Shown piece after piece: positions 21,759-33,318 of a stretch of 64,000 nt of DNA. The stretch covers positions 53,034,563-53,098,562 of the forward strand of contig OY757939.1 in assembly GCA_963585895.1 (NCBI GenBank), written 5' to 3'. The translations under genes were made by a program, and so were the position numbers. Origin of the DNA: Sepioteuthis lessoniana. Taxonomy: Eukaryota > Mollusca > Cephalopoda > Myopsida > Loliginidae. The notes under the pieces were generated by a model. That model had not been told where the DNA came from, searched no databases, and saw only the letters and a program-made list of their open reading frames with translations. Numbering within the stretch: the stretch's first letter is position 1; each line of letters opens with the position of its first letter.

Positions 21759-22377
21759 TTAACAGAATTTGAGCTGTATATTGATATTGTATTAATAGTA
21801 TATATGTTCTGTGCAAACTTTTTTTGTTTTTGAAGATTGATGTAAGAAGATAGTAAAAAGTAGAAATGTCTGAGGAAGCATAATGATAACCTCTCTCTCT
21901 CTCTGTCTATCTTTTTATATACTTGGTCACCCTAAACAAGACCAGTTGATGACTATAATCAAAGAGTTATAAAATGACAAATGATTGGTAAGGATGTAAC
22001 AAAAGAGTATCACAAATACAAGAGTATCACAAAGGAACAACAATGCAGAAATACAAGCTAAAACAATAAGACATCCCTGGACTTAAAAAGTCCAAAGTGG
22101 TAGCTGAGAAGAAAACACCCATTTGGTCTGCAGTGTAGATGTACTAGGAAAGAAGCTATTGGAATGTAATATTTCATCTGATTTTGGAGGAAGATTCAGA
22201 AAAGACAGTTGCTGCTCCCTTGGGACAACAAAATGAATTATTGATAACTCCCAAATAGGCAAAACCAGTGAATGCAGCTCCCTTGAATGTCTTTGATAAG
22301 AGTAACAACAAGAGGAACAAACTGGCTACATTCTGGCAATTGTTTGCATAACATTTTTTGTCATAGAAAATGAAATT

Positions 22378-22897
22378 CTTTTTATCATTAAGGGTTTTCG
22401 GACTATTGCGTACATCTTTATTGTTATTTCCACGACGTTTCAGCCAATATGTCCTCCAGCCTTCTTCAGGTGTTTGTCGAACTTGGGAACCTATACAGAA
22501 CTTCAAACTATTCCTTTATTGAATCCACTGGGGTCGCCTGTTCTGATTCCATTAGCCATAACCAGGTACAAGTGTTAAGTATTCCTGTATTGTTACTCGC
22601 CTGTAGTCAGGATTGAACCTACAACTTCCAGATGATTGTCTCCTTAGAAGCTTAGGGAACCAACACTTATAACCATTATGTTATGTGTCCTGCTGGACAC
22701 AGCGTAAAAGTTATAGGTTAATGGAATCAGAACAGGAGGTGCCTGTGGATTTAATAAAAGATGTAGTTCAAAGTTCCATGTAGTTTCTCCAAGTTTGATA
22801 AACACCTAAATAAGGCTGAAGGACATATTGGCTGAAATGTTGTGGAAATAACAATAAAGATGAATTCTGAAAACCCTTAATGATAAAAATCATCAAG
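22378..22897. mobile_element. Inverted pair of SINE-F relatives
   Basis: 22378-22690 on the minus strand is a SINE with tRNA-like head (A box TAATGGTTATAAG, B box GTTCAATCC near 22610), ending in CCTGAAGAAGGCTGGAGG, then GGCTGAAACGTCG and a CCCTTAATGATAAAA end. 22710-22897 on the plus strand is a 5'-truncated copy of the same element. Together they form arms of about 185 bp around a 150-bp centre. Confidence 0.7.
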
Positions 22898-22939
22898 CTT
22901 CATCTAAAAAATTCAGACAATTAAATGAATTTCCTTAGG

Positions 22940-23052
22940 CTTACTTAGGTAACCAGTCTAGGAGAAGGAAAACTCTGAATTTAATCTAGCTTTTCTATAC
23001 TCCAAAAATGACCTTGTTTCATATCCCATCCATCATTGAGGGGTTGGTAAAT
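22940..23052 (+). mobile_element. SINE-A 3' fragment
   Basis: Diverged 3' third of SINE-A in plus orientation (CCAGTCTAGGAGAAGG to GAGGGGTTGGTAAATA). Confidence 0.65.
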
Positions 23053-23485
23053 ACATACATTCTGATGATGAGGGAGAGTGGCTCAAGTGACAAGAAGCAA
23101 CCTTCACAAAACCAGTTCTGCACCTTAACCAAAGTACATAGAATGATCTCATATAAAAAATGGGTAATATTTTTCTAAGATGCTTAAAGAGCTCATTATT
23201 CTAGTTTCTATTTTATGAAAGATTTGTATCATGTTAGTTAAGCAGTGATATGACTGTTAAAATTAGAACATGGCCATCTGCTAGGTCAACATTAAATGAG
23301 CACGAGGGACAATTTTAGATTAGCCACTCCTAAAATATGATACCTGTTTTTGTACAGCTAGTTTAATTACATGTAAGATGTTCTTATATTGTATAGAGAA
23401 AGTGTATGACAATGATCAGGTCATGACAAGGTTGACAATTGGAGTAGGAGATTTGAACTGCTACGACTTAAGGCACTTATGGTGC

Positions 23486-23890
23486 AACAAGGAGGTGCTC
23501 AGAATGTAATGGTTAATGTTGTAGGAAGTGGACTTGGTGATTTGTTTAAATCCCAAATGAGGCTGTTTACCCTATTTACCAACCCCTCTGCTCGGGTAGG
23601 ATATGACACAAGGTCAATTTTTAAGTGGAGTTCAACAGGTTTGAATTCAGAGTTTTCCTTCTCCTAGACTAGTTGCCTCACCAAGACTGAAGAACCTAGT
23701 CTGCCCTACTATTTACCCATAGCTGGAGGAAGAATAATTGGATTCATACCTTTCCCAAGGGTATTAATGCTATGTGAAATGCAATCAGTCTCGTCCAGGA
23801 TTTGAACTCGTGTTGCCGTGTCCATTTCCTACGATGATAACCATTACCCCACGGGCACCAAATGAGGCTGTTTACATTTCCAGTAGTGCT
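23486..23890 (+). mobile_element. Old SINE-A head, split by a younger SINE-A
   Basis: 23490-23570 is a decayed plus-strand SINE-A head (GGAGGTGCTCAGAATGTAAT, then GGAAGTGGACTTGG). The younger minus-strand SINE-A then interrupts it. Confidence 0.6.
23571..23859 (-). mobile_element. SINE-A, full length
   Basis: A perfect 16-base target duplication, AAATGAGGCTGTTTAC, flanks it (23555-23570 and 23860-23875). It reads from GGTGCCCGTGG at the right to GGGTTGGTAAATA at the left. Confidence 0.92.
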
Positions 23891-24075
23891 CAATCTTCCA
23901 TACTATCTGGGCTATCCAAAGTGTCCAGGATAGAACTTCATCTCCATAAGCCTATGTTAGCTTGTTAAACATTTTTGTTGTATTGTCGTGAAGTTAGCAA
24001 TAGAATTTGATCTCATGATTCATTGTTTATGATACACATAACTAAACATGTTATTGATAATGAAAGATGACATGG
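23890..24075. repeat. Dispersed duplication, copy 2
   Basis: Partner of 19965-20152 in the same orientation. It adjoins the nested SINE-A pair. Confidence 0.85.
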
Positions 24076-24118
24076 ACCTGTATCTGGAGATCTGGAGAGT
24101 GTGGTATCACCGTTTTTT

Positions 24119-24535
24119 TAGCCCAGTCAGCTAGGATTGTAGAATACACAGATTGCATCTCTGCATCTGGGTAAGATGCCTACCCCATCAAGTATCCTGG
24201 TTATGACATTAAGCAGTCTGATGGTGAGGTTTCAATAATGCTGGAGCTTTGGGGAATGTGGAGTACCCTTTCATTACTATTTCTCCCTGGTCCATTCTGG
24301 CCTGGAGTGGTAGCATCTGATAGGGTCCTATCTGTAGGCCAAACAGAAATGTTTGACATTTAAACTGTGCAAACAAATGACTTATGCTAAATTGAATTGT
24401 TAGAAATAGAACTGTTTGATCATTTAACTGTGTGTATCTACAAAATGTGTTTACCAAACACATATTTGATATATATGTAAAAACAGGATTTGGCTTTAGA
24501 TAACCAACAATAGTTGATATGCCCTCAAACCAAAT
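24119..24535 (+). mobile_element. Retroposon C, compact full-length copy
   Basis: About 420 bp: head AGCCCAGTCAGCTAGG, body (CTGGAGCTTTGGGGAATG), GATAGGGTCCTATCTG, two subrepeats, then the tail GGATTTGGCTTTAGATAACC and TTGATATGCC. This is the minimal organisation of the family. Confidence 0.8.
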
Positions 24536-24689
24536 CACCTTTTTATTACAACTACTCCCAAAATATTTTCTCAACTATACATGTGAATTTCGGATCTTTG
24601 TGGTTGAAATCAATGAATTGTTCTAATTGAACAAGTGACCAAAATTTTCTGAACAAGATATTATTTCCAGATACAAGGAAGCCTTGTCA

Positions 24690-24910
24690 GTACAGCTTAG
24701 AATAGACCAAACTGTATCCTCTCTAGAGGGGTAAGACTCCCTCAAAAGGAGTGTTCTGTTTATGACATGAACCTGCATCTCGTGGTGAGTCTCCTGTTTT
24801 AGATATCTGTAAAGTGTGTAGTCACCTCTTTATTTCCATTACTTCCAGACCCACTCTGACCCAGCCTGTTAGTATCTTTTAAGGTTCTATTTATGGTTCA
24901 GCTTCATCTG
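24690..24910 (+). mobile_element. Old retroposon C body
   Basis: Diverged body (CCTCTCTAGAGGGGTAAGAC, CCACTCTGACCCAGCC). Head and tail are not recognisable. Confidence 0.55.
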
Positions 24911-25054
24911 TTTGGTATAATGTAGTTCAAAATGATTTAAAATAATAATACATTGGTTCTTAAAACGTTGATATTGCATGTAAGTTTACCTGTTAAAAAT
25001 GATTATGAAAATACATTATTTGATCTTATACAATTGTAAACCTATTGTGTCTTG

Positions 25055-25868
25055 TTCAGCCATAGCTGGATGTGACTCAAGGTAAATTTTTAAGCAGAGT
25101 AAAGCTGGTTTGAATTCAGAGTTTTCCTTCTAGACTGGTTACTTTACAAAGGCTAAAGAAATCAGTCTGCCCTTCCACTGGGAAGAGAAGAGATGGTTTC
25201 ACAACTTTCTCAAGGGCTTGGTTTGGTTGGGTTGGGTTGGGTTTTTATGGCATATCAACCATTGTCGGTTATTTCATGCCAAATCCTTTTTATACATATA
25301 TATTAAATATATATGATTTGGTTTGGTTGGGTTTTATGGCATATCAACCATTGTAGGTTTTTTAATGCCAAATTCTGTTTAAATATAAATATTATATATA
25401 TATATGATTCATAAACATATTTTGTCGATAACATTTTTAAATGAACCTGAGCTCATTTTTTGCACATAGTTAAATGGTTTCAAGTATTGCTATATAACAG
25501 TCACACTTTAACATCAGTCATTTGTTTGCACACAGTTTGTTCTATTTTACCCATTGATAGGACCTTATGAAGTGCTACCACTCCAGGCCAGAGTGGACCT
25601 CGGAGCAATAGCAATAAAGTGATACTCCACATTCCCCAAAGCTCCAGCATTACTGGAGCCTAACCATCAGATTGTTTAGTGTCATATCCAGGACACTCAT
25701 TTGGAGGGTCTTATCCCTCTGCAGAGATGCAGTTGGTGTATTCTACTGCCCCAGTTGACTGATTTTTCCCAAGGGCATATGTGCAAAACTAAACAAAAAT
25801 ATCCTTATTCAGGATTTGAACTCTGGTCGTCAGTTCCATTTTCTATGACAATTACAGTTACACTAGCA
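25055..25868 (-). mobile_element. Old SINE-A split by retroposon C
   Basis: The 3' half lies at 25055-25217 and the head half at 25765-25868 (CAGGATTTGAACTCTGGTCG). The gap is exactly filled by the C element at 25218. Confidence 0.7.
25218..25764 (-). mobile_element. Retroposon C with target duplication
   Basis: TTTCTCAAGGGC (25206-25217) and TTTCCCAAGGGC (25765-25776) flank it; they are the same stretch of the interrupted SINE-A. The tail has two units (25240-25300 and 25325-25400), then subrepeats, body and the head end CCCCAGTTGACTGA. Confidence 0.85.
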
Positions 25869-25869
25869 T

Positions 25870-26402
25870 TATAATATAATGGCCGAGAGATTTCGTTTTA
25901 TATATCTTGCCTTTCGGTTTAGTTAGGCTGAGAACCTTTCGCTTAGTGCATGGGTTAGTTAGGTGCAACAGGAGTGCAGGCGTTCACACGCTCGCAGGGA
26001 GGATGTGTCATTCAGAGATGTCAAAATAAAAATCCCAGATAGAAAATTGACCAGGGGGATGTGAATGACGTCACACACCGGAAGCGTGGGCTGAGATTTG
26101 AGAAAAGTCAGTGAGTTGAGTTTCCAGCCTCAGAAGAAGAAGGTTGACTTTCGGAGCTTGCTGAGGCCTTGCGGTGGGTGCCGCATGTGGTTTGGAGCAG
26201 ATGGAAAAGTCAGCATAGAAAGATTGTGTATCTCCCTCCTCATGTCGAAAAACCTTTTAACTCGAAGGTAATAAAAAGTTTCGTACCTGAACTAAGAAAT
26301 CGTAAGTGCTTTTCGTGTTTCAGGATTCCTATGTTATCTATATATGAGTTATGAACATTCTATGTACATTTTACACATAGTGTATTATGTGGCTATGTTA
26401 CA
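25870..26402 (+). mobile_element. Solo LTR, family LTR-a
   Basis: Starts TATAATATAATGGCCGAG (TG mutated to TA) and ends GGCTATGTTACA. Flanked by the 4-bp repeat GCAT (25866-25869 and 26403-26406). It contains a TATA-like TTTTATATATC, a TGACGTCA palindrome near 26070 and AATAAA near 26270. No internal retrotransposon coding region is present. Confidence 0.8.
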
Positions 26403-26606
26403 GCATGCCTTTGTTAGCTTGTTTGTCAATCAAATAACACACAACTAGTTTATAGTAAGATAGTGCATGACTAGTTTGCCAATTTGGAATGAGATGAGTT
26501 GCACTTAGCTTTGCTCGGCCAACTCGTCTCTAAAAAAATATCACTCATTACTCAATGGGTCTTTTTATAATCCTGTAGTCATGTGACTTCTCATGACAAT
26601 CCACTG

Positions 26607-27415
26607 ATTGGCCCAGTTTGCTGGGGCTGTGGAATACACTGACTGCATTTCTGCAGAGGGATAAAACCTTCCCAATGGGTGTTCTGGATTTGACATTAAG
26701 CAATCTGATGGGGAGGCTCCAATAATGCTGGCGCTTTAGGAAATGTGAAGCCCCCCTTCATCACCATTTCTCCCAGGTCCACCTTGACCCTGAATGGAAG
26801 CACCTGGTAAGGTCCTATCTGTGGGTCAAGTAGAACTGTTTGATCATTTAAACTGTGTGCAACCAATTGACTCCGGCTAAATTGAATTGTTAGAAATAGA
26901 ACTAGTTATGTGATCATTTAACTGTGTGTAAACAAATGACTGATGTTTAATTGAATTGTTAGTGATACAGTGCAATACTTGGAACCATTTACCTTTGTTG
27001 ACTTATGCTAAATTGAATTGTTAGGAATAGAACTGTTTGATCATTTAAGTAAGTGTAAACAAATGACTGATATTTAAGTGAATTGTTAGTGATAAAGAGC
27101 AATACTTGGAAACATTTAACTTTGTTGACTTATGCTAAATTGAATTGTTAGGAATAGAACTGTTTGATCATTTAAGTGAGTGTAAACAAATGACTGATGT
27201 TTAATTGAATTATTAGTGATACTTAATAATACTTGGAACTGTTTAACTGTGCAAATGAATGGATAGTGTTGAATAGAATAATTAGTGTTAAATAGCAATA
27301 CTGTTAACCACTTAACTGTCTGCAAAGTAATGATTAGTATTAAATAGAATTATTAGTGTTAGACAGAAATACTTGAAACCATTTAACTGTGTAGAAACAA
27401 TAGTAGTGCTAGTGT
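26607..27415 (+). mobile_element. Retroposon C with expanded subrepeats
   Basis: The head GGCCCAGTTTGCTGGGG is followed by the body to 26820 and then about eight subrepeats of 65-75 bp, each with versions of TTTAACTGTG, CAAATGACTGATGTT and AATTGAATTGTTAG. The likely continuation with the tail is at 28130. Confidence 0.8.
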
Positions 27416-27419
27416 GGAA

Positions 27420-27805
27420 ACTCATTTTAAAATAAAATTACCTTTGAACCATTCCCTTACATATCATATATACCATATTCGACAGCATATAAAGCACACG
27501 TTTTTTTTTAGTTTTTTTACTAAAAATATCTTTTAAAATTCGTCTGTGTCTTATATGCCATGTGTAGGTTTAAAGTTTTCAATAGTTGGCCGAAATTAGC
27601 TACCTGCCAACTCCTATTAGCTTAGACTTTAGAATAACTTTCATATACCTCTTGTCATTTAAAAGGCTATTATGCAGATTAAAAGTGTCATCATTGATAA
27701 TATTCATTATATTAATTTCATCATGTTTAATATAAGTAGTTTGTTTTTTTCTTGATTTGCCCTGCTAAAATTGGGGTATATCTTATACAGCTGTGTGTCT
27801 TATAC
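27420..27805. other. Unclassified sequence inside a C element
   Basis: Lies between subrepeats and a SINE-A; no repeat partner seen in the window. Confidence 0.4.
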
Positions 27806-27806
27806 A

Positions 27807-28095
27807 TATTTACCAACCCCTCCGCTTGGGCAGGATATGACACAAGGTCAATTTTTAAGCGGAGTTTAACAGGTTTGAATTCAGAGTTTTTTTTCTCTTA
27901 GACTAGTTGCCTCACCAAGGCTGAAGAAATCAGTCTGCCCTACTATTTACCCATAGCTGGAGGGAGAATAATTAGATTCATACCTTTCCCAAGGGTATTA
28001 GTGCTATGTGAAATGCAATCAGTCTCGTCCAGGATTTGAACTCATGTCACCATGTCCATTTCCTACAATGATAACCATCACACCACAGGCACCTC
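27807..28095 (-). mobile_element. SINE-A, full length
   Basis: Flanked by CTGTGTGTCTTATA (27791-27804) and CTGTGTATCTTATA (28096-28109), a target duplication with one mismatch. Confidence 0.85.
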
Positions 28096-28129
28096 CTGTG
28101 TATCTTATATGTTGTCAAATACAGTATAT

Positions 28130-28350
28130 CTATTTAAATGTGTTAAAACAAATAACTGACATTAGATTGTTAGTATTACATAGAAAAACTTTTAACTGTG
28201 TGCAAAAAAAAAATGAGTTCAAGCTCGTTAAGAAATGTTACCCACAAAATGGGATTACAAATCATATATATTAAGTATATATGTATAAACAGGATTCGGC
28301 ATTAAATAACCTACAAAGGTTAATATGCCATAAAACCCAACAAACCAACC
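28130..28350 (+). mobile_element. Retroposon C 3' part with tail
   Basis: Last subrepeat, GGGATTACAAATCATATATA, then CAGGATTCGGCATTAAATAA with the tail hairpin and an AACCCAACAAACC end. Probably the 3' part of the copy beginning at 26607. Confidence 0.7.
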
Positions 28351-28631
28351 ACTCATCACGACCATAACTGGCATGATATAACCAAATAAGAGCTGACATG
28401 TCATAAAACCAGATAACCAGCCAGTCAGTCTTAGACTGCTTTCTTGAGTGTATCTAAAATATTTTCATTTTCGTGTATATAAAATAAATTTTGAATTTAA
28501 GATCTGAGAAAAAGAAGATTGATACACCCTAATACATATATATATATATATACAAGCTGTACCTAAAGTCTGAAAACATCAGCAAAATGCATATTCTTAA
28601 TAGATAAATGTTCCAACAACATTTTATTAAA

Positions 28632-29193
28632 TTGGAATAGCGTCTCATCAACCGAAAACGACATCGACACACGACTGACGAAAGCATGGACGGCTATCGA
28701 TAGGCTCTCGATCATATGGAAATCAGACCTGACCGATAAAATGAAACGCAGTTTCTTCCAGGCAGCGGTCATGTCGATACTGCTATATGGATGCACTACA
28801 TGGACGCTAACTAAATGGCTGGAGAAGAAGCTAGACGGCAACTACACAAGAATGTTGAGAGCAATATTGAACAAGTCCTGGTGACAACACCCCACGAGAC
28901 ACCAACTATACGGCCACTTGCCTTCCATCACGAAAACTATACAAGTTAGACGAACCAGACATGCAGGACACTGCTGGAGAACCAAGGACGAGCTCGTAAG
29001 TGATGTACTCCTATGGACCCCCACATATGGCCAAGCAAAAGCAGGACGACCAGCTCGAACCTACATACAGCAGCTATGTGAAGACACAGGATGTAATCCT
29101 GAAGACCTGCCGGAGGCGATGAATGATAGGGAGAAGTGGCGAGAGATTGTCAGGGATATCTGTGCTGGTGGCACGACATGATGATGATGATGA
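28632..29193 (+). mobile_element. LINE 3' end, 5'-truncated
   Basis: Encodes the C-terminal part of a non-LTR retrotransposon polyprotein: segments DKMKRSFFQAAVMSILLYG, TTWTLTKWLEKKLDGNYT, HAGHCWRTKDELVSDVLLW, KAGRPARTYIQQLCEDTG and EKWREIVRDI, then the GAT tail. It is broken by a TGA where other copies have a CAG or CGG codon (about 28884) and carries frameshifts. This copy retains arginine codons that two other copies have lost to TGA, so it is not part of that duplication. The reverse transcriptase domain proper is missing. Confidence 0.88.
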
Positions 29194-29289
29194 TTAATCA
29201 ATAACATCCTTAATGTGGTTCCACCATTTAGGATGCAAAGTTCAATGTGTTTTGCAAGATTTATGTTAACCCAATGAATTATCTCCACG

Positions 29290-29440
29290 TTAGAAAAACC
29301 ACCTTGATCGCTATTGAAAAGCCAATTAGGGCCCCACTAGGATGACATGATTTAAAATCATCTGCTATCTTTTGATATGACCATCCTTCATGTCCACTGA
29401 GAAGTACCAGTTCAGTTCTTTCTTCTTTCAACATGCACAT
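29290..29440 (-). pseudogene. Transposase N-terminal helix-turn-helix remnant
   Basis: On the minus strand a frame contains EERTELVLLSGHEGWSYQKI, then ADDFKSCHPSG and a second helix-like stretch. This resembles the N-terminal DNA-binding segment of a group of Tc1/mariner-type transposases (GWSYxxIADxFN, then HP). A stop follows within 60 codons and no catalytic part remains. A possible element end lies near 29490-29515 (TTCTTATGTGTCCCGAC). Confidence 0.5.
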
Positions 29441-29519
29441 ATTTATTCTCTCGGAGTAACAACGTTATTGTTGTATATAGTTAACATTTTTTTCTTATGT
29501 GTCCCGACTTAATGAACTT

Positions 29520-30083
29520 TGTAATTTAATAAAGTCATAGAAAAAGAAAAAAAATTAATTACTATTTGTCTTTTAAGATATCAGCCATTTTTACCTTATT
29601 TAACAAAATGTCCTTGGAAAAAGTGGCCATTGGCTGCCTACCAAATGCCAAATATTTTATTGCTGTGAGCTTATTTCATCTTTTTTTTTTTAAATAATAA
29701 ATTTTTAATATGACTTTTCTTTTTCTATTGCTTTTATGACTCTTCTCTTAGAAAAGGAATCTGGTTTTATTGTGCATATAAACTGGCTGTAGGCCAGAAA
29801 CAATTTCTTTTACTTTATGCAAATTATGGTCACCTGACCTTCTACAGTCTTTCACAAGCATTTATTATTTTTACATGAAAGTGTTTTTATTTTTATTTAT
29901 TTATTCATTTATTTATTTTATTTTTTTTTTTTGATGTTTTACTGTCCAATTTTTTATGAGTGTGGAAATCCTGTTTATTATATTTTTGTTGTTGTTGAAA
30001 ACTATATTTTTTTACTTTATAATTTTTATCAAAAAGAAAAAGAAAGTAGTCTATAGTTGAAATCTTGATAGATAAGTGTTGGT

Positions 30084-30125
<42 letters not shown>

Positions 30126-30800
30126 AAGGTTATTCAATAATTATGGGTAATCTAGCTACTTGTCTCAGTCTTTTCACATCTAATTATCTATCGATGAGGT
30201 CATTCAATAAATATAGTGAATCTATCAAACTATCTATCTATTTTGGCTTTTGTGAAATAAATACCTGGGTCAGGTAGTTAGATATTCTGCTTGTGTAAAA
30301 AAAACTGATGATCACCATCTCAGAAGGGTGGAAAATATGACAGACACTTGAAGAAGGTTGATATGTACAGAATATTGTGGCTATGACAGCTAATTCTTCA
30401 ATTTTTCCTTTCCTTTTAAAATTTTTTGTTGTTGTATGGTTATATTTGCTTTATTTTTATTTGTTTATATGTATTATTAATTCATTTAAAATATCAAGAC
30501 ATTCTGATTTCATCTTTTTAAAACATCCTTTTAAATATACACATCTTCATTTGTATAGTTTCACTTGACAATAGGTGACCTTAAACCTTAGTCTACTATA
30601 AATCCATTTTTTTCAAAACTACTTACTTGACAGGTTACTCAGAAACTCGTTAATGGTGGGAAGAAGCAGTTGTTTTGGTGACATTATTTTAAATAAAACT
30701 CTGACCCAAACTTTTTGTTTGTTATTGTAAGGTTATATTTCATTCATTTTTCTTGAGTATATGTGCCATTAATTTAACAAAGTTATTTACCTAGCTTTCA
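29520..30800. other. AT-rich DNA with a TCTA microsatellite
   Basis: No element or protein-like frame seen. A TCTA run of about ten units occupies 30086-30125, with weaker TCTA motifs to 30242, and T-rich runs are common. Confidence 0.6.
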
Positions 30801-30935
30801 CAGTCAATGGGTAGTTTTAAGTTTAAGATTGCCTGGTCCCTAAGGGTCTTCCTACAAACAATACCTACTGAGTTTATTGCTTGGTGCTTGAGGCACCTCT
30901 AAAGGGTAATGCTGAGGGAGACCCTCCTTTTTTTT
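30800..30935. repeat. Repeat family H, partial copy
   Basis: CCTGGTCCCTAAGGGTCTTC through GAGGCACCTCTAAAGGG resembles 32930-33030 in order and spacing. Function unknown. Confidence 0.4.
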
Positions 30936-31092
30936 TTTTTTTTTACTGTTATTCATAAGTTTTGTGTTCGAGGTCTAGTCGAAGTGGAATCAACCTATTG
31001 GGGGGGTAGTCAAATTATTTGACATGCAAAATAAACTGATGGATGTTCACCAATTAGATATAAGCAAAATACTGCCCTCTTCCACTTCAAAC

Positions 31093-31389
31093 TTAGTCTC
31101 TTTTATATTCATCAAATCTCGCCACTTCACGGAGGCTTATCGCGTTCTCCTCCATAAAACAAGTCACACCACTTGCGTCCTTTTCTTCTTCTGGTTTCCA
31201 CATGCCAGTAGCAGAGAGAGCACACCTTCTGTTTCTTCGAGGTAAGATTATTCGTGGCATTACTACTACACTCCCCCCTGATCCTATGATCACACATGAA
31301 ACATTCGGGAGGTGGTCTTTTGCGCCGTGTGCTTCTTCGTGGTAGTATAGTCGCTTGGTCTTCATTAGAAGTGTTATTGGAAGAGGCAT
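31093..31389 (-). CDS. Unrecognised 98-codon open frame
   Basis: The longest non-repetitive frame in this part. Another frame of the same strand contains RRSTRRKRPPPECF and spaced cysteines (CxxC, CSLC), which is more reminiscent of the end of a transposon polyprotein than this frame. No family could be assigned; it may be a frameshifted transposon relic. Confidence 0.2.
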   Translation of the reverse strand: MPLPITLLMKTKRLYYHEEAHGAKDHLPNVSCVIIGSGGSVVVMPRIILPRRNRRCALSATGMWKPEEEKDASGVTCFMEENAISLREVARFDEYKRD

Positions 31390-31642
31390 TTTGATTTGTA
31401 TGTGCTCCCTCTTACTATAAAATAACCTTGTGTCAATTCTTATTCATACATTTCCTGGAATTATCAACTTTGACTTTCCTGCAAACTGACCATGTTATCC
31501 TTATTGTAAATGGAGTTACCTGCTTAAAAAGTCGGCTAAATTTTTCTCAAAAGTAAAAATAAATATAATTACCTGTAAATATGAACTACTTACATCGCTA
31601 ATCTAAATCTTGAATTTTTCCTTTCAAATTTTTTTTTTAAAG

Positions 31643-31860
31643 CAGAGTTTAACAGGTTTGAATTCAGAGTTTTTCTTCTCTTAAACTGGTTACTAATACC
31701 AAAATTTAAATAACCTACAACGGTTGATATGCCATAAAACCCAACCAAATCAAATCATACATATTTAATATTATCTATAAACAGGATTTGGCATTAAATA
31801 ACCTACAATAGTTGATATGCCATAAAACCCAACCAAACCAAATCATATATATTTAATCTA
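31643..31860 (+). mobile_element. SINE-A scrap and two C tail units
   Basis: 31643-31692 is a minus-strand SINE-A piece (AGCAGAGTTTAACAGGTTTG). 31695-31858 holds two plus-strand C tail hairpins about 78 bp apart, each followed by AACCCAACCAAA. Confidence 0.7.
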
Positions 31861-31869
31861 CAGTGATTT

Positions 31870-32595
31870 TTGAATTTATAGTCAACAAATTATTAAATAG
31901 TCATTATCAATAAAGACAAATCATATATTGTGAAAGATATTGTTGGATTCACCAGGGCTTTTGGGTCTTTTGTCATTAGACCCTGTCACAGCAGCAATGC
32001 ACGGGTTCACCCTCTTCATCCAAAGCCATTTTTATTCACTCCAAAGACTCGATGATTGTTCTCATAACTGCACCTTTTTAGGAGCTCCTGTTTATAAGTC
32101 TAGCCAAGGCTTCATAGAGTGAGCACCTTGCAAACTCCTGCCAGCCCACTTTTATCGACCAACATAGGGCCTATCAGCTCTCCCTACTACACTGTTCTGC
32201 CAGCTTTCTAGTATTGGTTGAGCTTTCTCTCCTAAATGTCTTCTGTTTAGGAAGTTAACAGAGGATGTTCAGGAGAGAAAACTCAGCCACTTTGTGAATG
32301 AGGTTCCTAGACTTATCAGAGATTTTTGGTCTCTTACCATGAGACCCCCTCAAACAGTGACATGTTTTTTTAACTTTTCAAGTTAAAAGATAAAGTTTTA
32401 TTGTTTACGTTTGTTATATGAGCAATGGCCACTGAAGCTATAAACATTAACCTCTTAATATCTATTAACTTATAAATCATTACAAAAAACATAGTTCAGT
32501 ATTATGTCTTTGTTTACTGCTAATAATAAGTAGAATTGATAGATTTATGATCAGCTTTCTTCATGAAGAGATGCAGGAGAAAATCAGTTAATTTC
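31870..32595. other. No feature recognised
   Basis: Includes a slightly GC-richer stretch around 31950-32240 without a protein-like frame or repeat partner. Confidence 0.45.
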
Positions 32596-32599
32596 TGAT

Positions 32600-32682
32600 T
32601 CACTAAATATATAGTCTATGATATCCGTAAATATATATAGTCTATGATATCCCTAAATATATATAGTCTATGATATCACTTT
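32600..32682. repeat. Three-unit 26-bp tandem repeat
   Basis: AATATATAGTCTATGATATC recurs three times, last unit ending in CACTTTGG. Confidence 0.85.
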
Positions 32683-32699
32683 GGAACCAAAGCTACTCG

Positions 32700-33130
32700 T
32701 GAGTTCCAATTTGTATATGCCTCCCCACTATAAAATGACCTTGAGTCACACGTATTGACTTTGGTCTGAAGTCAGTTAAATTCCTTCAATTTTCGCCTAC
32801 CACTGGGCAGCACCATCTGCCATTTGTGCCATGTAGGTCATATACCAAGTTGATGGAAAGTTTGTCAAATCCCTTCAATTTCTGGGAGGACCCCTCTGGT
32901 ATTCACACTGGGTGGGTGATTGTAAGTTGATCACCTAGTTCTAGGGGGTCTTTATCTCAGGCAATACCTGCTTAACAGGCCTAAGTTTATCATTTTGCCC
33001 TTGGAGCACCCCAAAAGAGGGGATAAAGCATTTTTTGTGACAGCTACTAATGAGTCTTGACTTGTATATGGCTCCCCACTATAAAATGACTTCATGTCAA
33101 ATCTGACTTTTTGGGAAGTCAGATAAATCC
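32700..33130. repeat. Repeat family H
   Basis: CTCCCCACTATAAAATGAC occurs at about 32722 and 33072, and in a diverged form at 31410. The segment between includes GTCTTTATCTCAGGCAATAC. These look like old dispersed repeats; type unknown. Confidence 0.45.
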
Positions 33131-33318
33131 ATTTAACTTTCTGCTGCTAGGAGGACCACTACAACTGTTCCACTAGACTTCTATGCTAAACACTTGATAT
33201 ATTTTAAATATATCTGGTAAAAATTCTTAACTGGTTTAGATGAAATGCATTCCGTGACTTGAGACCAATACACATAAAAATATTTATCCTGAAGACTCTT
33301 CATCATAAATACAATTAA

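Noticed and set aside
30304-30345. CTGATGA followed by GGAAAA as another hammerhead
   Set aside because: No stem II can form and the GAAA position is wrong.
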